The notes: generated by a model from the sequence alone, not told the origin. Numbered from the stretch's first letter, positions 1 through 8,267 are shown. The stretch: 51,290 bases of DNA from a virus (IMGVR_UViG_3300046512_000094:1-51290); one strand, 5' to 3'. A program made the numbers and translations.

Positions 1-453
1 CGGCTCATTGAGGTCGATATAAAGGCGTGTCGCGCTGGTGGCGAAGCCAATGATGAAGTCCCAGCCGGAGGTCGGCGGGGTTTGAGTGAGTGCGCCAGTT
101 GGGCTGCACCAGACGACGCCCTCAGTCCACGACCACGATTGATCGTCGATGAAGCCTTGCGTCTGGATGCTGATGTCGGTGCCGGTGGTGGCGGATGTGA
201 TAGCCAGGCCGAGCGCTTGGAATACAGAAAGGGTCTGCGGATCGACCGCGAAGACCTTAGCCTGTGATTCGTAGACGACGCGCAAGGCGCTGATGGTTGC
301 GCCAGCGGTGCGGACGATGGTCTGGATGCCGCCGCCCGTGTCGGTGCCGGGCCTGCCCTGTGCGCCGCGCTGGCCCACCATGATGGTGAATGCGCCGCCA
401 TCCTGACGAACGCTGCAGCACGTCGAGCCCCGAACCACGAAGGCCGAGTTCAT
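1..453 (-). CDS. Tail-associated protein, N-terminal part (cut by window edge)
   Basis: The reading frame is open from an ATG at 453 to the window edge, 151 codons with no stop. Its ATG overlaps the TGA of the upstream gene (ATGA), so the two are translationally coupled. The visible part starts MNSAFVVRGSTCC and has a short Gly-rich stretch (GQRGAQGRPGTDTGGG, collagen-like) followed by beta-rich, Thr/Ser-rich sequence with aromatic residues, the style of tail-fibre or baseplate accessory proteins. It is the most distal gene seen in the late operon. No enzymatic motif is visible. Role is inferred from position and composition. Confidence 0.7.
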   Translation of the reverse strand, partial: MNSAFVVRGSTCCSVRQDGGAFTIMVGQRGAQGRPGTDTGGGIQTIVRTAGATISALRVVYESQAKVFAVDPQTLSVFQALGLAITSATTGTDISIQTQGFIDDQSWSWTEGVVWCSPTGALTQTPPTSGWDFIIGFATSATRLYIDLNEP

Positions 454-1055
454 TTGGTCACCTCGGCGCCGACACTGACCTTGCTGATGGCTGTAATCGG
501 ATAGACGTTGCCCCCAGGGGTGATCAGTTCGAGGTCGTAGACGCCGCGCGTCCAGTCAATGGCTGCGGTTACGATCGGGCTCAGACGGACGACCAGCGCA
601 GCCAGGGCCTCGTCGATATCGATCTCGCCATCCGGATCAGTCGAGGAATCCGAACTCAGGGTCAGTAGGATCTTGCCGTCTACCTTGTCGCGGATCTGCA
701 TCCGAGCAGAGCAGCCCGTCAGGTCGAAAGGGCGATTGAAGATGACCAGGCCGCCAGCGGTGTAAGTGCGCCAGGAGTCGGCCCGGACGGCGTTCAACTC
801 GATGACGCTGGGACTGAAGGTGGACGCGAAGTAGAAGCTGTCGTCTTCGCTGTTCAACTCTTCAGGCTGACGAACGCCCTCGATGCGGACCGGCCAGCCA
901 TCAGGGATTTCATGATTGGCGACAGTCAGGCGTACAGGCGCTGTGTTCGGCATGCCAGTAATAGGCAGATAGACCAGCTCCTTGTCCGCATAGCGGTACA
1001 TGAACTCGAATGTCTTGCCTCTGACGATGTTGATGTCGACGACGGGGGCGCCCAT
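450..1055 (-). CDS. Conserved phage tail-module protein, 201 aa
   Basis: Starts MGAPVVDINIVRGKTFEF with a clear ribosome site (AGGAGA, 5 bases before the ATG). It is an all-beta-looking protein with no signal peptide or membrane segment; residues 100-201 alternate hydrophobic strands with acidic turns (DPDGEIDIDEALAALV). The family is common in phage tail modules but I cannot name a function. It is the first gene after late promoter copy A, whose predicted start site is about 18 bases upstream, and it overlaps the next gene by 4 bases. It probably belongs to a tail-tip or fibre-attachment unit. Confidence 0.75.
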   Translation of the reverse strand: MGAPVVDINIVRGKTFEFMYRYADKELVYLPITGMPNTAPVRLTVANHEIPDGWPVRIEGVRQPEELNSEDDSFYFASTFSPSVIELNAVRADSWRTYTAGGLVIFNRPFDLTGCSARMQIRDKVDGKILLTLSSDSSTDPDGEIDIDEALAALVVRLSPIVTAAIDWTRGVYDLELITPGGNVYPITAISKVSVGAEVTK

Positions 1056-1079
1056 GGAAATCTCCTGCGATTTCCGTGG

Positions 1080-1107
1080 ACGTTATGTGGCTGGACTCTT
1101 TACGCAA
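1080..1107 (-). promoter_or_regulatory. Late promoter, copy A
   Basis: On the minus strand: -35 TTGCGT (1102-1107), 16-bp spacer ending TCCAGCCACA, -10 TAACGT (1080-1085). It drives the 450-1055 gene. It is one of six matching elements in the window, all on the minus strand and all in front of late genes. Confidence 0.75.
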
Positions 1108-1133
1108 CAGCGACTCACAAGGAATCGCGGGCA

Positions 1134-1159
1134 ACAAAAAGCCCGCACTTGGCGGGCTT
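1134..1159 (-). terminator. Terminator behind the toxin-antitoxin unit
   Basis: An 8-bp perfect stem, AAGCCCGC (1139-1146) with GCGGGCTT (1152-1159), is followed on the minus strand by a T run (A run at 1136-1140). It ends the toxin transcript 10 bases after the toxin stop and insulates it from late promoter A. Confidence 0.8.
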
Positions 1160-1168
1160 GCAATAAAG

Positions 1169-1681
1169 CTACGATTCCTCTTCGGTTCCCGTAGGCTCTA
1201 CCTGAACATCGTATGGGGAGCATTGTGCCAGCAAGGCCGAAAAATCACCTGGAACCTTTCCGGCATTCAGCATCGAGGCGAAGACGGCATATACATCATG
1301 CTTGTCACCATCTTTGCGTATCGAATCTAGATCATTCAGCCATACGTAAATGATGGTTTTAGGAGCATCGGTGCGGAACTGGAAAAACAGTCTGTAGCGA
1401 GGTGCCATTCCTTGCTTCTTGACCCTAAACCAATGCTTGTTGGATTTTCCTAGCTTATTCCCCTGTCGATAATTCGGATGCGCAGGGTCATTGGGCACAT
1501 TCACCCGCACATTCTCATCGATTGCTTCAAGAAGCTTGAAAGATGGGTGGCGATGAAACCCATCTGGATTGCTTTGAGCGGCGCGCTCAACCTCTTGGGT
1601 TAATTGCTCTAGGCGCTCAAGAAAAAAAGGGTGAGCATAAAGAGCCCACCCGTTTACGATATGCAATGAGCTTTCAGGCAT
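1169..1681 (-). CDS. yhaV: YhaV-family type II toxin (RelE-fold mRNA interferase)
   Basis: 170 aa. Recognised by the YhaV signature order: VNGWALYAHPFF near residues 9-20, the NKHWFRVKKQ and RYRLFFQFR strands around residues 80-105, and IIYVWLNDLDSIRKDGDKHDVYAVFASML at about 109-138 (quoted as family landmarks). Length is close to E. coli YhaV (154 aa). YhaV is a ribosome-dependent RNase neutralised by PrlF. The gene lies 6 bases after its antitoxin and is closed by its own terminator, so it is an independent unit inside the late operon. Plausible roles are lysogen maintenance or anti-phage defence. Confidence 0.88.
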   Translation of the reverse strand: MPESSLHIVNGWALYAHPFFLERLEQLTQEVERAAQSNPDGFHRHPSFKLLEAIDENVRVNVPNDPAHPNYRQGNKLGKSNKHWFRVKKQGMAPRYRLFFQFRTDAPKTIIYVWLNDLDSIRKDGDKHDVYAVFASMLNAGKVPGDFSALLAQCSPYDVQVEPTGTEEES

Positions 1682-1687
1682 AAATTG

Positions 1688-1888
1688 TTAGCCTTCTTGT
1701 AGCTCGCTTCGACGATTTTGGTCAGCTTTTGCGCGAAGAGCCTGGATGCGATTCAGCAGCCCGCTCGGGATGGGCTTTACGCTGTCGGGATTGCTCGCAA
1801 TATCATCATGAAGCAAATCAAGAAATCCGGCATCAGCTTCGCGTTCTGCTTTCTTTTTCGCGAAAGAAGCAACATTACTATGAGACAC
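1688..1888 (-). CDS. Shortened PrlF-like antitoxin (no AbrB domain)
   Basis: 66 aa with a GTG start chosen because AGGGAGAG lies 5 bases upstream. Residues 22-54 (FLDLLHDDIASNPDSVKPIP and the following NRIQALRA) match the C-terminal, toxin-facing part of PrlF. The N-terminal AbrB/SpoVT swapped-hairpin DNA-binding domain of classical PrlF (about 110 aa) is missing; instead there is a short basic stretch (AKKKAEREA). It lies directly upstream of the YhaV-type toxin. How it represses its promoter without the usual DNA-binding domain is unclear. Assignment rests on this similarity plus gene pairing. Confidence 0.75.
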   Translation of the reverse strand: MSHSNVASFAKKKAEREADAGFLDLLHDDIASNPDSVKPIPSGLLNRIQALRAKADQNRRSELQEG

Positions 1889-1999
1889 GGCGTCTCTCCC
1901 TATGGGGGTGTAAGCAATCTCTTTTCGAGATGATGGCCTCGTTAGCAGGCCCGCACGATCAATGCACGGCTTGTCTTGGGTGACACTGACGGCACCTGA

Positions 2000-2028
2000 A
2001 TTATGGGTACTAGTGCCACTTCATTCAA
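2000..2028 (-). promoter_or_regulatory. Predicted promoter and operator of the toxin-antitoxin unit
   Basis: Minus strand: TTGAAT (2023-2028), 17-bp spacer, CATAAT (2000-2005). The spacer holds a near-perfect palindrome GGTACTAGTGCC (2006-2017) suited to an autorepressor. The 1889-2290 stretch (about 400 bases) has no convincing gene; it holds this promoter, one inverted-repeat copy (2107-2142) and a terminator-like hairpin. Confidence 0.5.
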
Positions 2029-2106
2029 GAGACAGCTTGGTTCAGAATGCCACACCTGCCGGGCTTCAGACCGTACGGCTCAATGAAACCAACGGCTTAG
2101 CCGTCC

Positions 2107-2142
2107 CGCGCCACGAAAAATATATTTTCGAAATGTGGCGCG
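2107..2142. repeat. Dispersed CGCGCCAC inverted repeat, copy 1
   Basis: Arms CGCGCCAC (2107-2114) and GTGGCGCG (2135-2142), 20 bases between them, AT-rich centre. Same architecture as copies at 26537, 35397 and 46403. Here it is intergenic, upstream of the toxin-antitoxin promoter. Confidence 0.85.
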
Positions 2143-2244
2143 AACGAACCGCTGGACGATTCATCGTAGGAATCGGCGTAATTTTCATGGTTTTTTGCAC
2201 GATTTAGCGCTGTATTGACCGTTTTGCAATTAATCTCAAAATCG

Positions 2245-2291
2245 AATTCGGCACCGGATTTACAAAATCCGATCGTTTCGGCGCCGGAATT
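2245..2291 (-). terminator. Terminator-like nested hairpin after the DUF4124-like gene
   Basis: Inner stem CGGATTT/AAATCCG (2255-2261 with 2265-2271), outer near-match AATTCGGC (2245-2252) with GCCGGAATT (2283-2291). On the minus strand it starts at the gene's TAA and is followed by GATTTTGAGATT, a weak T-rich tail. Confidence 0.45.
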
Positions 2292-2686
2292 TAATACGCG
2301 TAACCGTTGCGACGGGCGTCCGCCTCAGCTTTGCGACGCTCGAAAGCTTCTTTGCGCTCCCTCTTAATCTCGCGCTTACCAACGGCAGTCGTGGTATCTG
2401 GAATCACCACGACTCCGCTGGTCCGTTGACCGCCCGACTCCATCCTGTTCTGGTGCGTCATCTGAGCTGCGCGCAATTGGCTTCGGACGATCTCTGCGCT
2501 GACGGCTTCAGGATTATCGAGGTGCGTATCGGCGGTCGGAGAGTAAAGTGTCGACTCTCCCTCCCATGCCGGGCATGGCGTGAAGGCAAAGCTGGTCTTA
2601 CCTTCCCTGTCGACGCATTTGTAGGAGTCGGCCACTGCGGCCTGGCTGGCGAGTATTGAGACTAAAACGATTATCTTCCTGACCAT
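2291..2686 (-). CDS. Secreted DUF4124-like protein, 131 aa
   Basis: A Sec signal peptide is visible (residues 1-19, MVRKIIVLVSILASQAAVAD) followed by YKCVDREGKTSFAFTPCP, the DUF4124 pattern with its two cysteines. The C-terminal third is charged and helical (KREIKRERKEAFERRKAEAD). It is likely periplasmic. It is the second of two adjacent small exported proteins at the end of the ejection-protein block, which suggests envelope-directed accessory roles expressed late. No catalytic motif is seen. Confidence 0.75.
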   Translation of the reverse strand: MVRKIIVLVSILASQAAVADSYKCVDREGKTSFAFTPCPAWEGESTLYSPTADTHLDNPEAVSAEIVRSQLRAAQMTHQNRMESGGQRTSGVVVIPDTTTAVGKREIKRERKEAFERRKAEADARRNGYAY

Positions 2687-2728
2687 GGGTTTCTTCCTTG
2701 TGTTCGCCGCTTACTCTACCGAGCGGAT

Positions 2729-3151
2729 TCAGAAATGCACGCAATGCCCGAAATAGACGACATCATCATCCGCGAACACAAATGGTTTCGCAGACTCATC
2801 TACATATTCAGCAATATTCAAGGCCTGCAATACCGTACCGGGCCCACCGCTCTGCTGGGACGTTACCGCAGTTACCACCTTAAGCGCGTTTTCAGAGGAG
2901 CCGTAGTCGATGACTATTGGCTTTGTGATGTAGGCGTTCTTTAGGGCTCCGGACATCACTCCATCAGCTCTGTTGACGGTGAAAACCTTGCCGATATAGC
3001 TATCCTGAAAAGTTTTCGCGACAGCGTCGTTGTCATGCATCGAGGATGTGACGCGCTTGATCGTGCACTGGTAATCAGGCATGCCTGTCATGGCGGCGGG
3101 CGCGGCCTGGCTGACAAGCAGCCCAGCAGCGAGGGCAATCATCCTGATCAT
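2729..3151 (-). CDS. Small exported protein of unknown function, 140 aa
   Basis: N-terminal signal peptide (MIRMIALAAGLLVSQAAPAA, cleavage near residue 20), then a beta-rich domain with cysteines near the start (YQCTIKR) and the end (FGHCVHF) that could form a disulfide. I do not recognise the family. It lies between a small membrane protein gene and the DUF4124-like gene on the same strand, so it probably shares their transcript. Confidence 0.65.
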   Translation of the reverse strand: MIRMIALAAGLLVSQAAPAAMTGMPDYQCTIKRVTSSMHDNDAVAKTFQDSYIGKVFTVNRADGVMSGALKNAYITKPIVIDYGSSENALKVVTAVTSQQSGGPGTVLQALNIAEYVDESAKPFVFADDDVVYFGHCVHF

Positions 3152-3173
3152 TGAGTTGTCCTTGAGGTGTTAG

Positions 3174-3395
3174 CTATCTATTCGAGCGAAATCCTTCGAT
3201 CACCCAGTTGATACCGGCGATCAGGGCATAGAGGGCGGCAACTGGTAATGCGCCAGCGAGCAAGAACAGCATGAATGCATTATGGTGATCGAAAACCACG
3301 GCAATCGTGCCAGCAAGCCAAATTATCGAAACCACCAGCCACAGGCGGCGCAATCCGATTTGGCGTGACGACTGAGGGTTGATGTCGCGCATGGC
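3174..3395 (-). CDS. Small two-helix membrane protein, 73 aa
   Basis: Two hydrophobic segments (LWLVVSIIWLAGTIAVVF and FMLFLLAGALPVAALYALIA) with a basic N-terminus. The ATG at 3395 is preferred because TCAGGA lies just upstream; an ATG ATG pair at 3425 is an alternative but lacks a ribosome site. The gene lies directly behind the larger ejection protein. Function unknown; it could be an inner-membrane accessory factor or a holin-like protein. Confidence 0.6.
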   Translation of the reverse strand, partial: AMRDINPQSSRQIGLRRLWLVVSIIWLAGTIAVVFDHHNAFMLFLLAGALPVAALYALIAGINWVIEGFRSNR

Positions 3396-3430
3396 GTCCT
3401 GATCCGGGGAGCAAGACGCCATCATAGTGG

Positions 3431-5839
3431 TTATGGCGTGACAGTGGTAGGCGGCAGCTCGACAGGCTTCGGCTTTGCTGGCTGAGGCGTCTGATCTGTC
3501 GTGAGATAGGTGATTGGGCCGACCGTGCGGATTTGGTTCTGCGCATCTTCGCCTAGGGCGGCAAACCACTTCCGGTAGGCCAGGGTGCGCATGAGTTGTG
3601 CCTCCCGCGCTTTCATCCGGCCGATCTGGGCACCATCGGTGCTGGTTGCTGTGTAGATGGCGTCACGGAATTTTGGGCTGGCGATCAGTTTCTCTGCCGC
3701 TTCTTTTATAGGCGTCTTCTCTTTCGAAAACGCAGTAGACAGCACGCCGATGGTCCCGGCGCCAGGAAAGCCCAGCGTACTGGTTACGCCTTCCGCCGCC
3801 CCGGCCTTCTTGCTGACATCCCAAACCCTCGACAGCAGCCCGCCCTCGTCGGCGTATTGCTCGAGCAGATTTATCGAGTTGAGGCGCCCTGTGGTGATTC
3901 GCTCTTTCGATGCCTCGCGCATGCCTCGCGCTACCGTCGCAATGTCGTCCAGCGTCTTTGCCGCGTCGGCGGGCAGGTATTGGGTCAGTCGATTCTTCGC
4001 TGCGCCGTTTCGACTGAGGCTGTCGTACCAGTCCACAAAGCCTGGTGCGCTGAGTTGCTGCTGCGCCCCGCTCCGCTTCGTAAAAGCATTGTTCAGGGCG
4101 GTCAGTACGGCTTCCTGGCGCAAATTGGCCGGTATCAGCGTGACCAGCTTGTCGAAATCCTTGAAGTTTCCGCTGCCCAGTTTCTCCACGGCCGAACCGA
4201 AGGTCGAACTGATAGACCCAGACATGTCCTTGCCGATGGCCTGGATCAATCCATCCTCCAGCCCCTTGCGCTGGGCGACGACCGATTTTGCCGCGGTAAA
4301 GATGTTCCCGACACCGGCGGCGTCCGCGACCGCCTGCTGGTCCTTGCTGAGATTGGCGTATAGAGCATCCAGGGTGCGGGAACTGGAGTTGGCGAACGGC
4401 CCGCGCCCCTTGTACCCATCGCCGACGGACTTACGAACCGAATCAAGCGCCGCGTAGGTCGGGTGTGTGGTGATTGTCTGGACTGTGCCGGGGATCAGCG
4501 GGTTTGGAACTGTCTCGACCTTTGGTGAGAGGATATTGAGGGCCTTTCGCTCGTCAGCCGACAGCAGCGGAGCGCCCCCGAAGTCTGCCGAGCGCCCCCG
4601 GATGTAGCTGATCGTCGAATCAGCCGGCGCCTGGGTCTGGGCCGGGATTGCCTTCGACACATTCGAATAGAGGTCTTCAGCCTGCTTGTTCAGCCCCTGG
4701 ATAGTGCTTTGGCTTTGAGTTCGGAATTTGTCGGAGAATGCGCTTTTGTCCAGAGACCCGCCGTATTGCACGATGAGATCATCGGCTTTCTGCGCCAGAG
4801 CTGCATACGACTCCTTCTGCTGGGCGTTCAGTACGCTACCAGGCACCGAAGCCAATGCCTGCTCAATCTCCCGATAGGACTGGCTGCGTGAATACTGTGA
4901 TGGGATCAGCTTCTCTTTCAGCCCTAGCCGGTCAGCAGCACCAAGGATTTCTTGGTTGGGCGCCACCTCTTCTGCCAGGTCGGCGACTTTCTGTGCCTGT
5001 GTGCGCGGAGTGGCCTGAGCAGCATCGGCTGCCGCCCTGACCGCGCCAGCCTGCTCCGACGCCACGTCAGCCGTTCCGCCCGCAGCGTTCGCAGCGGCTT
5101 GATCATTACGGGCGGTCTGGATGGCTGCCTGCTGAGTCGTTAGCTCGGCCTCGGTCTTGTTCGCCGCGTTGCGGGTGAGCGCCCCGGCGCCGCCGATAAC
5201 TGCCGGGAGCGCAGCGCCCAGGACGCCACCAATTGCCGCTCCCTTTGCGGCCTCAGGCAGACGCTCAAGCGGGTCGCCCTCGGCCGAGCCCAGCCCGTAG
5301 GCTGCACCGTATCCGGCGCCATACAACGCACCCCGACCCACATTGGCGGCAAGACTAGCTCCCGCCGTGGTGCCGCCGGTCAGAACGGCGGGTGCAATAC
5401 CGCCGACTATCCCGCCGGCAATGGTTGCTACCGGGTGCTGGTCCTGTGCGGCCTTGAGAAGGCCGCGCTGCTCATCGACGTTCTTGTCGAAACGGTCGCC
5501 GAACGATTCGCTGCTGTCGCCGGTACCGAAGACTGGCTGCAAGGCTGCTTTAGCGCCACCGACAAGTTCATCAGAAAAGCCGAATGTAAGGCCGTCACCA
5601 GCTCCACGCAGGAATGCTTCGCCTGTGCCGACGTCTGGCGGCTTAACGTAATTGTAGGCTTGCGGGCTGGCCGGGCTGTTTGCCGGAGCAGTGACGGCGC
5701 CAGGTGGCGCTGGCGCTACAACCGGGTCAGCGTCCCATGCATTAGCGGCCACAGTGGCCACAGGCTGCGACGCCGCAGATGGGGGCGCCACCGCAGTTGC
5801 AGCGGGCTGAACAACCGGATCCTCATCCCACGCGGCCAT
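3431..5839 (-). CDS. Large internal virion / DNA-ejection protein, 802 aa
   Basis: The N-terminus carries two copies of a WD(E/A)DPVV motif (residues 4-10 and about 35-41) in an Ala/Pro-rich linker, then a Gly/Ala-rich hydrophobic domain (about residues 135-225: TIAGGIVGGIAPAVLTGG, YGAGYGAAYGLG) of the type that can enter membranes, then a long Ala/Gln-rich helical body. Podoviruses eject such proteins ahead of DNA to form a channel. It overlaps the stop of the 652-aa ejection gene by one base (TAATG). No lytic transglycosylase motif was recognised. Confidence 0.75.
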   Translation of the reverse strand: MAAWDEDPVVQPAATAVAPPSAASQPVATVAANAWDADPVVAPAPPGAVTAPANSPASPQAYNYVKPPDVGTGEAFLRGAGDGLTFGFSDELVGGAKAALQPVFGTGDSSESFGDRFDKNVDEQRGLLKAAQDQHPVATIAGGIVGGIAPAVLTGGTTAGASLAANVGRGALYGAGYGAAYGLGSAEGDPLERLPEAAKGAAIGGVLGAALPAVIGGAGALTRNAANKTEAELTTQQAAIQTARNDQAAANAAGGTADVASEQAGAVRAAADAAQATPRTQAQKVADLAEEVAPNQEILGAADRLGLKEKLIPSQYSRSQSYREIEQALASVPGSVLNAQQKESYAALAQKADDLIVQYGGSLDKSAFSDKFRTQSQSTIQGLNKQAEDLYSNVSKAIPAQTQAPADSTISYIRGRSADFGGAPLLSADERKALNILSPKVETVPNPLIPGTVQTITTHPTYAALDSVRKSVGDGYKGRGPFANSSSRTLDALYANLSKDQQAVADAAGVGNIFTAAKSVVAQRKGLEDGLIQAIGKDMSGSISSTFGSAVEKLGSGNFKDFDKLVTLIPANLRQEAVLTALNNAFTKRSGAQQQLSAPGFVDWYDSLSRNGAAKNRLTQYLPADAAKTLDDIATVARGMREASKERITTGRLNSINLLEQYADEGGLLSRVWDVSKKAGAAEGVTSTLGFPGAGTIGVLSTAFSKEKTPIKEAAEKLIASPKFRDAIYTATSTDGAQIGRMKAREAQLMRTLAYRKWFAALGEDAQNQIRTVGPITYLTTDQTPQPAKPKPVELPPTTVTP

Positions 5840-7797
5840 TAGCGTTTACTCCTGTGGACGCCGTTCGGATCGATGTACTCGGCGCCAGAAGGCAGAGCGG
5901 CGTAACCAGCCGCATCTGCGATCTGAACTGGCCCGCTACGAACAGCCTGAGCCTGGGGCTGGGATTGCTGAGAGGCCTGTGGCTTGCCTGCGTTCGTATT
6001 GGCTTTTTCGTACTCAGAAAGCTTGGTTGAGAGCTTTTCGGATATCTTGCCAAGCCTTTCCTTTGTGCCCTCTTCAGAGCCCCGTATCCCGCCATCGCCA
6101 ATGTTTAATCCAGAGCCAACCTGAGACAAGAAGGTAATGTCCTTGTCGGTCAGGACGCCGCTCATAAGCTTCAAATTATCCACTGTGAGCAGGGTTTGAA
6201 GCCGCTGAGCTTTGTTTATGAGGTCCTGGGAGCCGCCAACAAACGTCGGAGTGCGCGAATCCAGCGTCCCGGTGATGCTGTTTAGGTAGTCGCTTTTGGC
6301 GATGTCTGAGACTAGCGAGCTGGCCTCTCTGGTGAGATCGTAGGCCCCAGCCTTTTGTGATGCGGTGGTTTGCGCCGCAGTCGCCGCATCCGTTTTCTTC
6401 TTATCGATTTCAAGCTGATTCAGTTGTCGCTGCTGCCCTGCAGCACCCAAGCCGTTTGCCTCGTTGTTGTTCTTGAGCGCTTCCGACTTGTTTTTGTCGA
6501 CCTGCGATTGCGTCAGTGCGGGGGCGGTATTTGCCGCAGCACTGGCCTGAGCGGCCTCGGCATTGGTCTTGCCAATCTGAGCCAGCTGGACCTGGCGCGC
6601 CAGCGCCTTGGTTCCGTCTGGGTCGTTGGCTGCCGCAAACGCCGCTTTTACCTGTGGAGTGGCATCTGGCGCCGAGGCCGCAACACGCAGGTCTTCGAGA
6701 TTCTGCGCCTGACGCGCCTGAAGCGCTGTAGCACGCTGGGCCTGGCCGGTAGTGATGCCGTTTTGGGCATTCAGGATCGACTGCTGGTCATTCTGCCTGG
6801 CTTGCTGGTCGAGACCGGCCTGAGCCAGATCGCTTCGGGTAATTGGCTGGCTGCTGTCGCGCACAGTTGTGAAGCTGTTGTCGATGCTCGCCTGCTGCCG
6901 CGCCGTCGATAGGGCGTCCTGCTCCCTATATGCTTGTCGGAGATCAGCGGCACGCTGGAAGCGATCGCCTGCCAGCTTGGCGTCTCCGGCGTTAGCCTGG
7001 CTAAATGTGCCGATGCCGTCACCAAGGTTTTGAGCTGATCCCAGCGCTGCAAATGATGGGCCTGAGCCCGCTGCATTTTCCAGGCTTGCTTGATCTCCTG
7101 CAGAAAGGGCGACAGGCGAGCTAACCGGCGCCATTCCATACGCGCTACGCAGGTCGGTTTTGTCATTCGAGAACGACGCCGTGCCATCCGGATTGAGCTT
7201 GCCTACGATGCTTGCCCGGCCATTCGACGTATCGGCAGTGCCGACCACGGGACGATATGCATCACCAAGCGATGTAGCCGGAGGCTGACCATTCGCCTGC
7301 GCCGTCAAATCTGCGCTTTGCAGATCGGGCGCATCCGCAACCGGAGTCGCAACTGCTGCGGGGGCTACGGTTACAGGCGCTGGCTGTTGCTGGCTCGCAA
7401 GCTGAGGATTCTGCAAGAGGTTGCGCCCGATATTGGCGCCAGCCTCTGCAAAGCTGGTAGGAGCTTGGGCGGGCAGTCCAGTGTTTTGCGTATACGCTTG
7501 CGACAGCTCTGGCGGTGATGCCGACGGGGCTGCAGCAGCAATGCCGACCGGCAACGCCGATGACAGGCTAGGAGGGCTTGCTGGCGTAGGAGTAGTCACC
7601 TGGGCTGGATTCGAAGCTGGCGACGTCTGGGGGGCGACCTGGCTAAGACTGGTGAGCTGCTGAGTCGCCCGTGCCACCGGCCCAGAGGCTGGATTGAATC
7701 CATCCGCCAAACTTGGCTTGATCCCCGCCCTGGCCGCGCGCTCGGCCGCCGTCAGGTAACTGTTTCCGATCTCCCCAATCAAATCACCGACAGCCAT
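5839..7797 (-). CDS. Internal virion / DNA-ejection protein, 652 aa
   Basis: Mostly Ala/Gln/Ser-rich low-complexity helix (residues about 50-450), with a C-terminal tail ending GYAALPSGAEYIDPNGVHR, a short motif often found at the end of phage ejection or internal proteins. First gene after late promoter copy B (start site about 25 bases upstream of the ATG) and translationally coupled to the 802-aa protein. The pair probably forms the trans-envelope channel for DNA delivery. Assigned by composition, tail motif and position. Confidence 0.7.
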   Translation of the reverse strand: MAVGDLIGEIGNSYLTAAERAARAGIKPSLADGFNPASGPVARATQQLTSLSQVAPQTSPASNPAQVTTPTPASPPSLSSALPVGIAAAAPSASPPELSQAYTQNTGLPAQAPTSFAEAGANIGRNLLQNPQLASQQQPAPVTVAPAAVATPVADAPDLQSADLTAQANGQPPATSLGDAYRPVVGTADTSNGRASIVGKLNPDGTASFSNDKTDLRSAYGMAPVSSPVALSAGDQASLENAAGSGPSFAALGSAQNLGDGIGTFSQANAGDAKLAGDRFQRAADLRQAYREQDALSTARQQASIDNSFTTVRDSSQPITRSDLAQAGLDQQARQNDQQSILNAQNGITTGQAQRATALQARQAQNLEDLRVAASAPDATPQVKAAFAAANDPDGTKALARQVQLAQIGKTNAEAAQASAAANTAPALTQSQVDKNKSEALKNNNEANGLGAAGQQRQLNQLEIDKKKTDAATAAQTTASQKAGAYDLTREASSLVSDIAKSDYLNSITGTLDSRTPTFVGGSQDLINKAQRLQTLLTVDNLKLMSGVLTDKDITFLSQVGSGLNIGDGGIRGSEEGTKERLGKISEKLSTKLSEYEKANTNAGKPQASQQSQPQAQAVRSGPVQIADAAGYAALPSGAEYIDPNGVHRSKR

Positions 7798-7827
7798 TTT
7801 CGCTACTCCACCACATTAATTATCGTG

Positions 7828-7855
7828 ACGATATGTGGCTGGATTAGGTTTGGAA
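7828..7855 (-). promoter_or_regulatory. Late promoter, copy B
   Basis: Minus strand: -35 position TTCCAA (7850-7855), 16-bp spacer ending TCCAGCCACA, -10 TATCGT (7828-7833). The spacer core is identical to the other copies although the -35 is poor, which suggests that the core rather than the -35 is what is selected. Drives the two ejection-protein genes. Confidence 0.65.
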
Positions 7856-7955
7856 GGACTGTCTACAAAAACAGGGTGGACATAAGACCAGCTTCACCGA
7901 AGCGTGTCGCCGTAGTAGCGTTTGGCCTCCTTACTGAAAGCGACAAGGATGTACG

Positions 7956-8204
7956 ATGGCTACTTTCCGGAACGCGACGAAAAAATACGTCCAAGAAGAC
8001 GTAATCACCGGGGTTGAAGAGTTTATATGGGATTCTGAGTGGGAAATTGGAGAAAGTGTTCCACTTTCTGGGATATACCGGTGCAATGGATGCGGACGGG
8101 AAATAACATCCAACATAGGCGATCCCTTCCCACCACAAAACAAGCATCAACATCCAGAAAATTGTAAAGTCGCATGGAAGCTCATTGTGCGAACAGATAC
8201 CTGA
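7956..8204 (+). CDS. Small zinc-binding protein, plus-strand cassette in the late operon
   Basis: 82 aa, good ribosome site (AAGGATGT) before the ATG. It carries a zinc-type site YRCNGCGREIT (residues 41-51) with a later HQHPENC (about 64-70), arranged like the small 'protein L' family found on Gram-negative chromosomes. It is transcribed against the surrounding late genes and followed by a bidirectional terminator, so it is a self-contained accessory gene. Function unknown; binding of a ligand or nucleic acid through the zinc knuckle is possible. Confidence 0.75.
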   Translation: MATFRNATKKYVQEDVITGVEEFIWDSEWEIGESVPLSGIYRCNGCGREITSNIGDPFPPQNKHQHPENCKVAWKLIVRTDT

Positions 8205-8227
8205 TTTTTTACCAAAACTGCCGCCAA

Positions 8228-8252
8228 CAAAGCCCGCATAAGCGGGCCTTTG
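8228..8252. terminator. Bidirectional terminator
   Basis: CAAAGCCCGC, loop ATAA, GCGGGCCTTTG, followed by TTT on the plus strand. It lies between the convergent ends of the zinc-protein gene (8204, plus) and the propeller-like tail gene (8268, minus), so it can stop both. Confidence 0.75.
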
Positions 8253-8267
8253 TTTATCTGCCACCCC

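Noticed and set aside
1-453. Possible target gene of a diversity-generating retroelement, as in Bordetella phage BPP-1
   Set aside because: No reverse transcriptase, template repeat or mutable C-terminus is visible; the gene is cut by the edge.
1962-2207. 81-codon plus-strand frame containing repeat copy 1
   Set aside because: The middle (LAVPRHEKYIFEMWR) looks protein-like only where the repeat is, there is no ribosome site, and the ends are poor; could be a gene remnant but not supportable.
3596-5842. Long plus-strand frames opposite the 802-aa ejection gene
   Set aside because: Antisense to a well-supported gene, Arg/Cys/Ser-rich composition and no ribosome sites; they are shadows.
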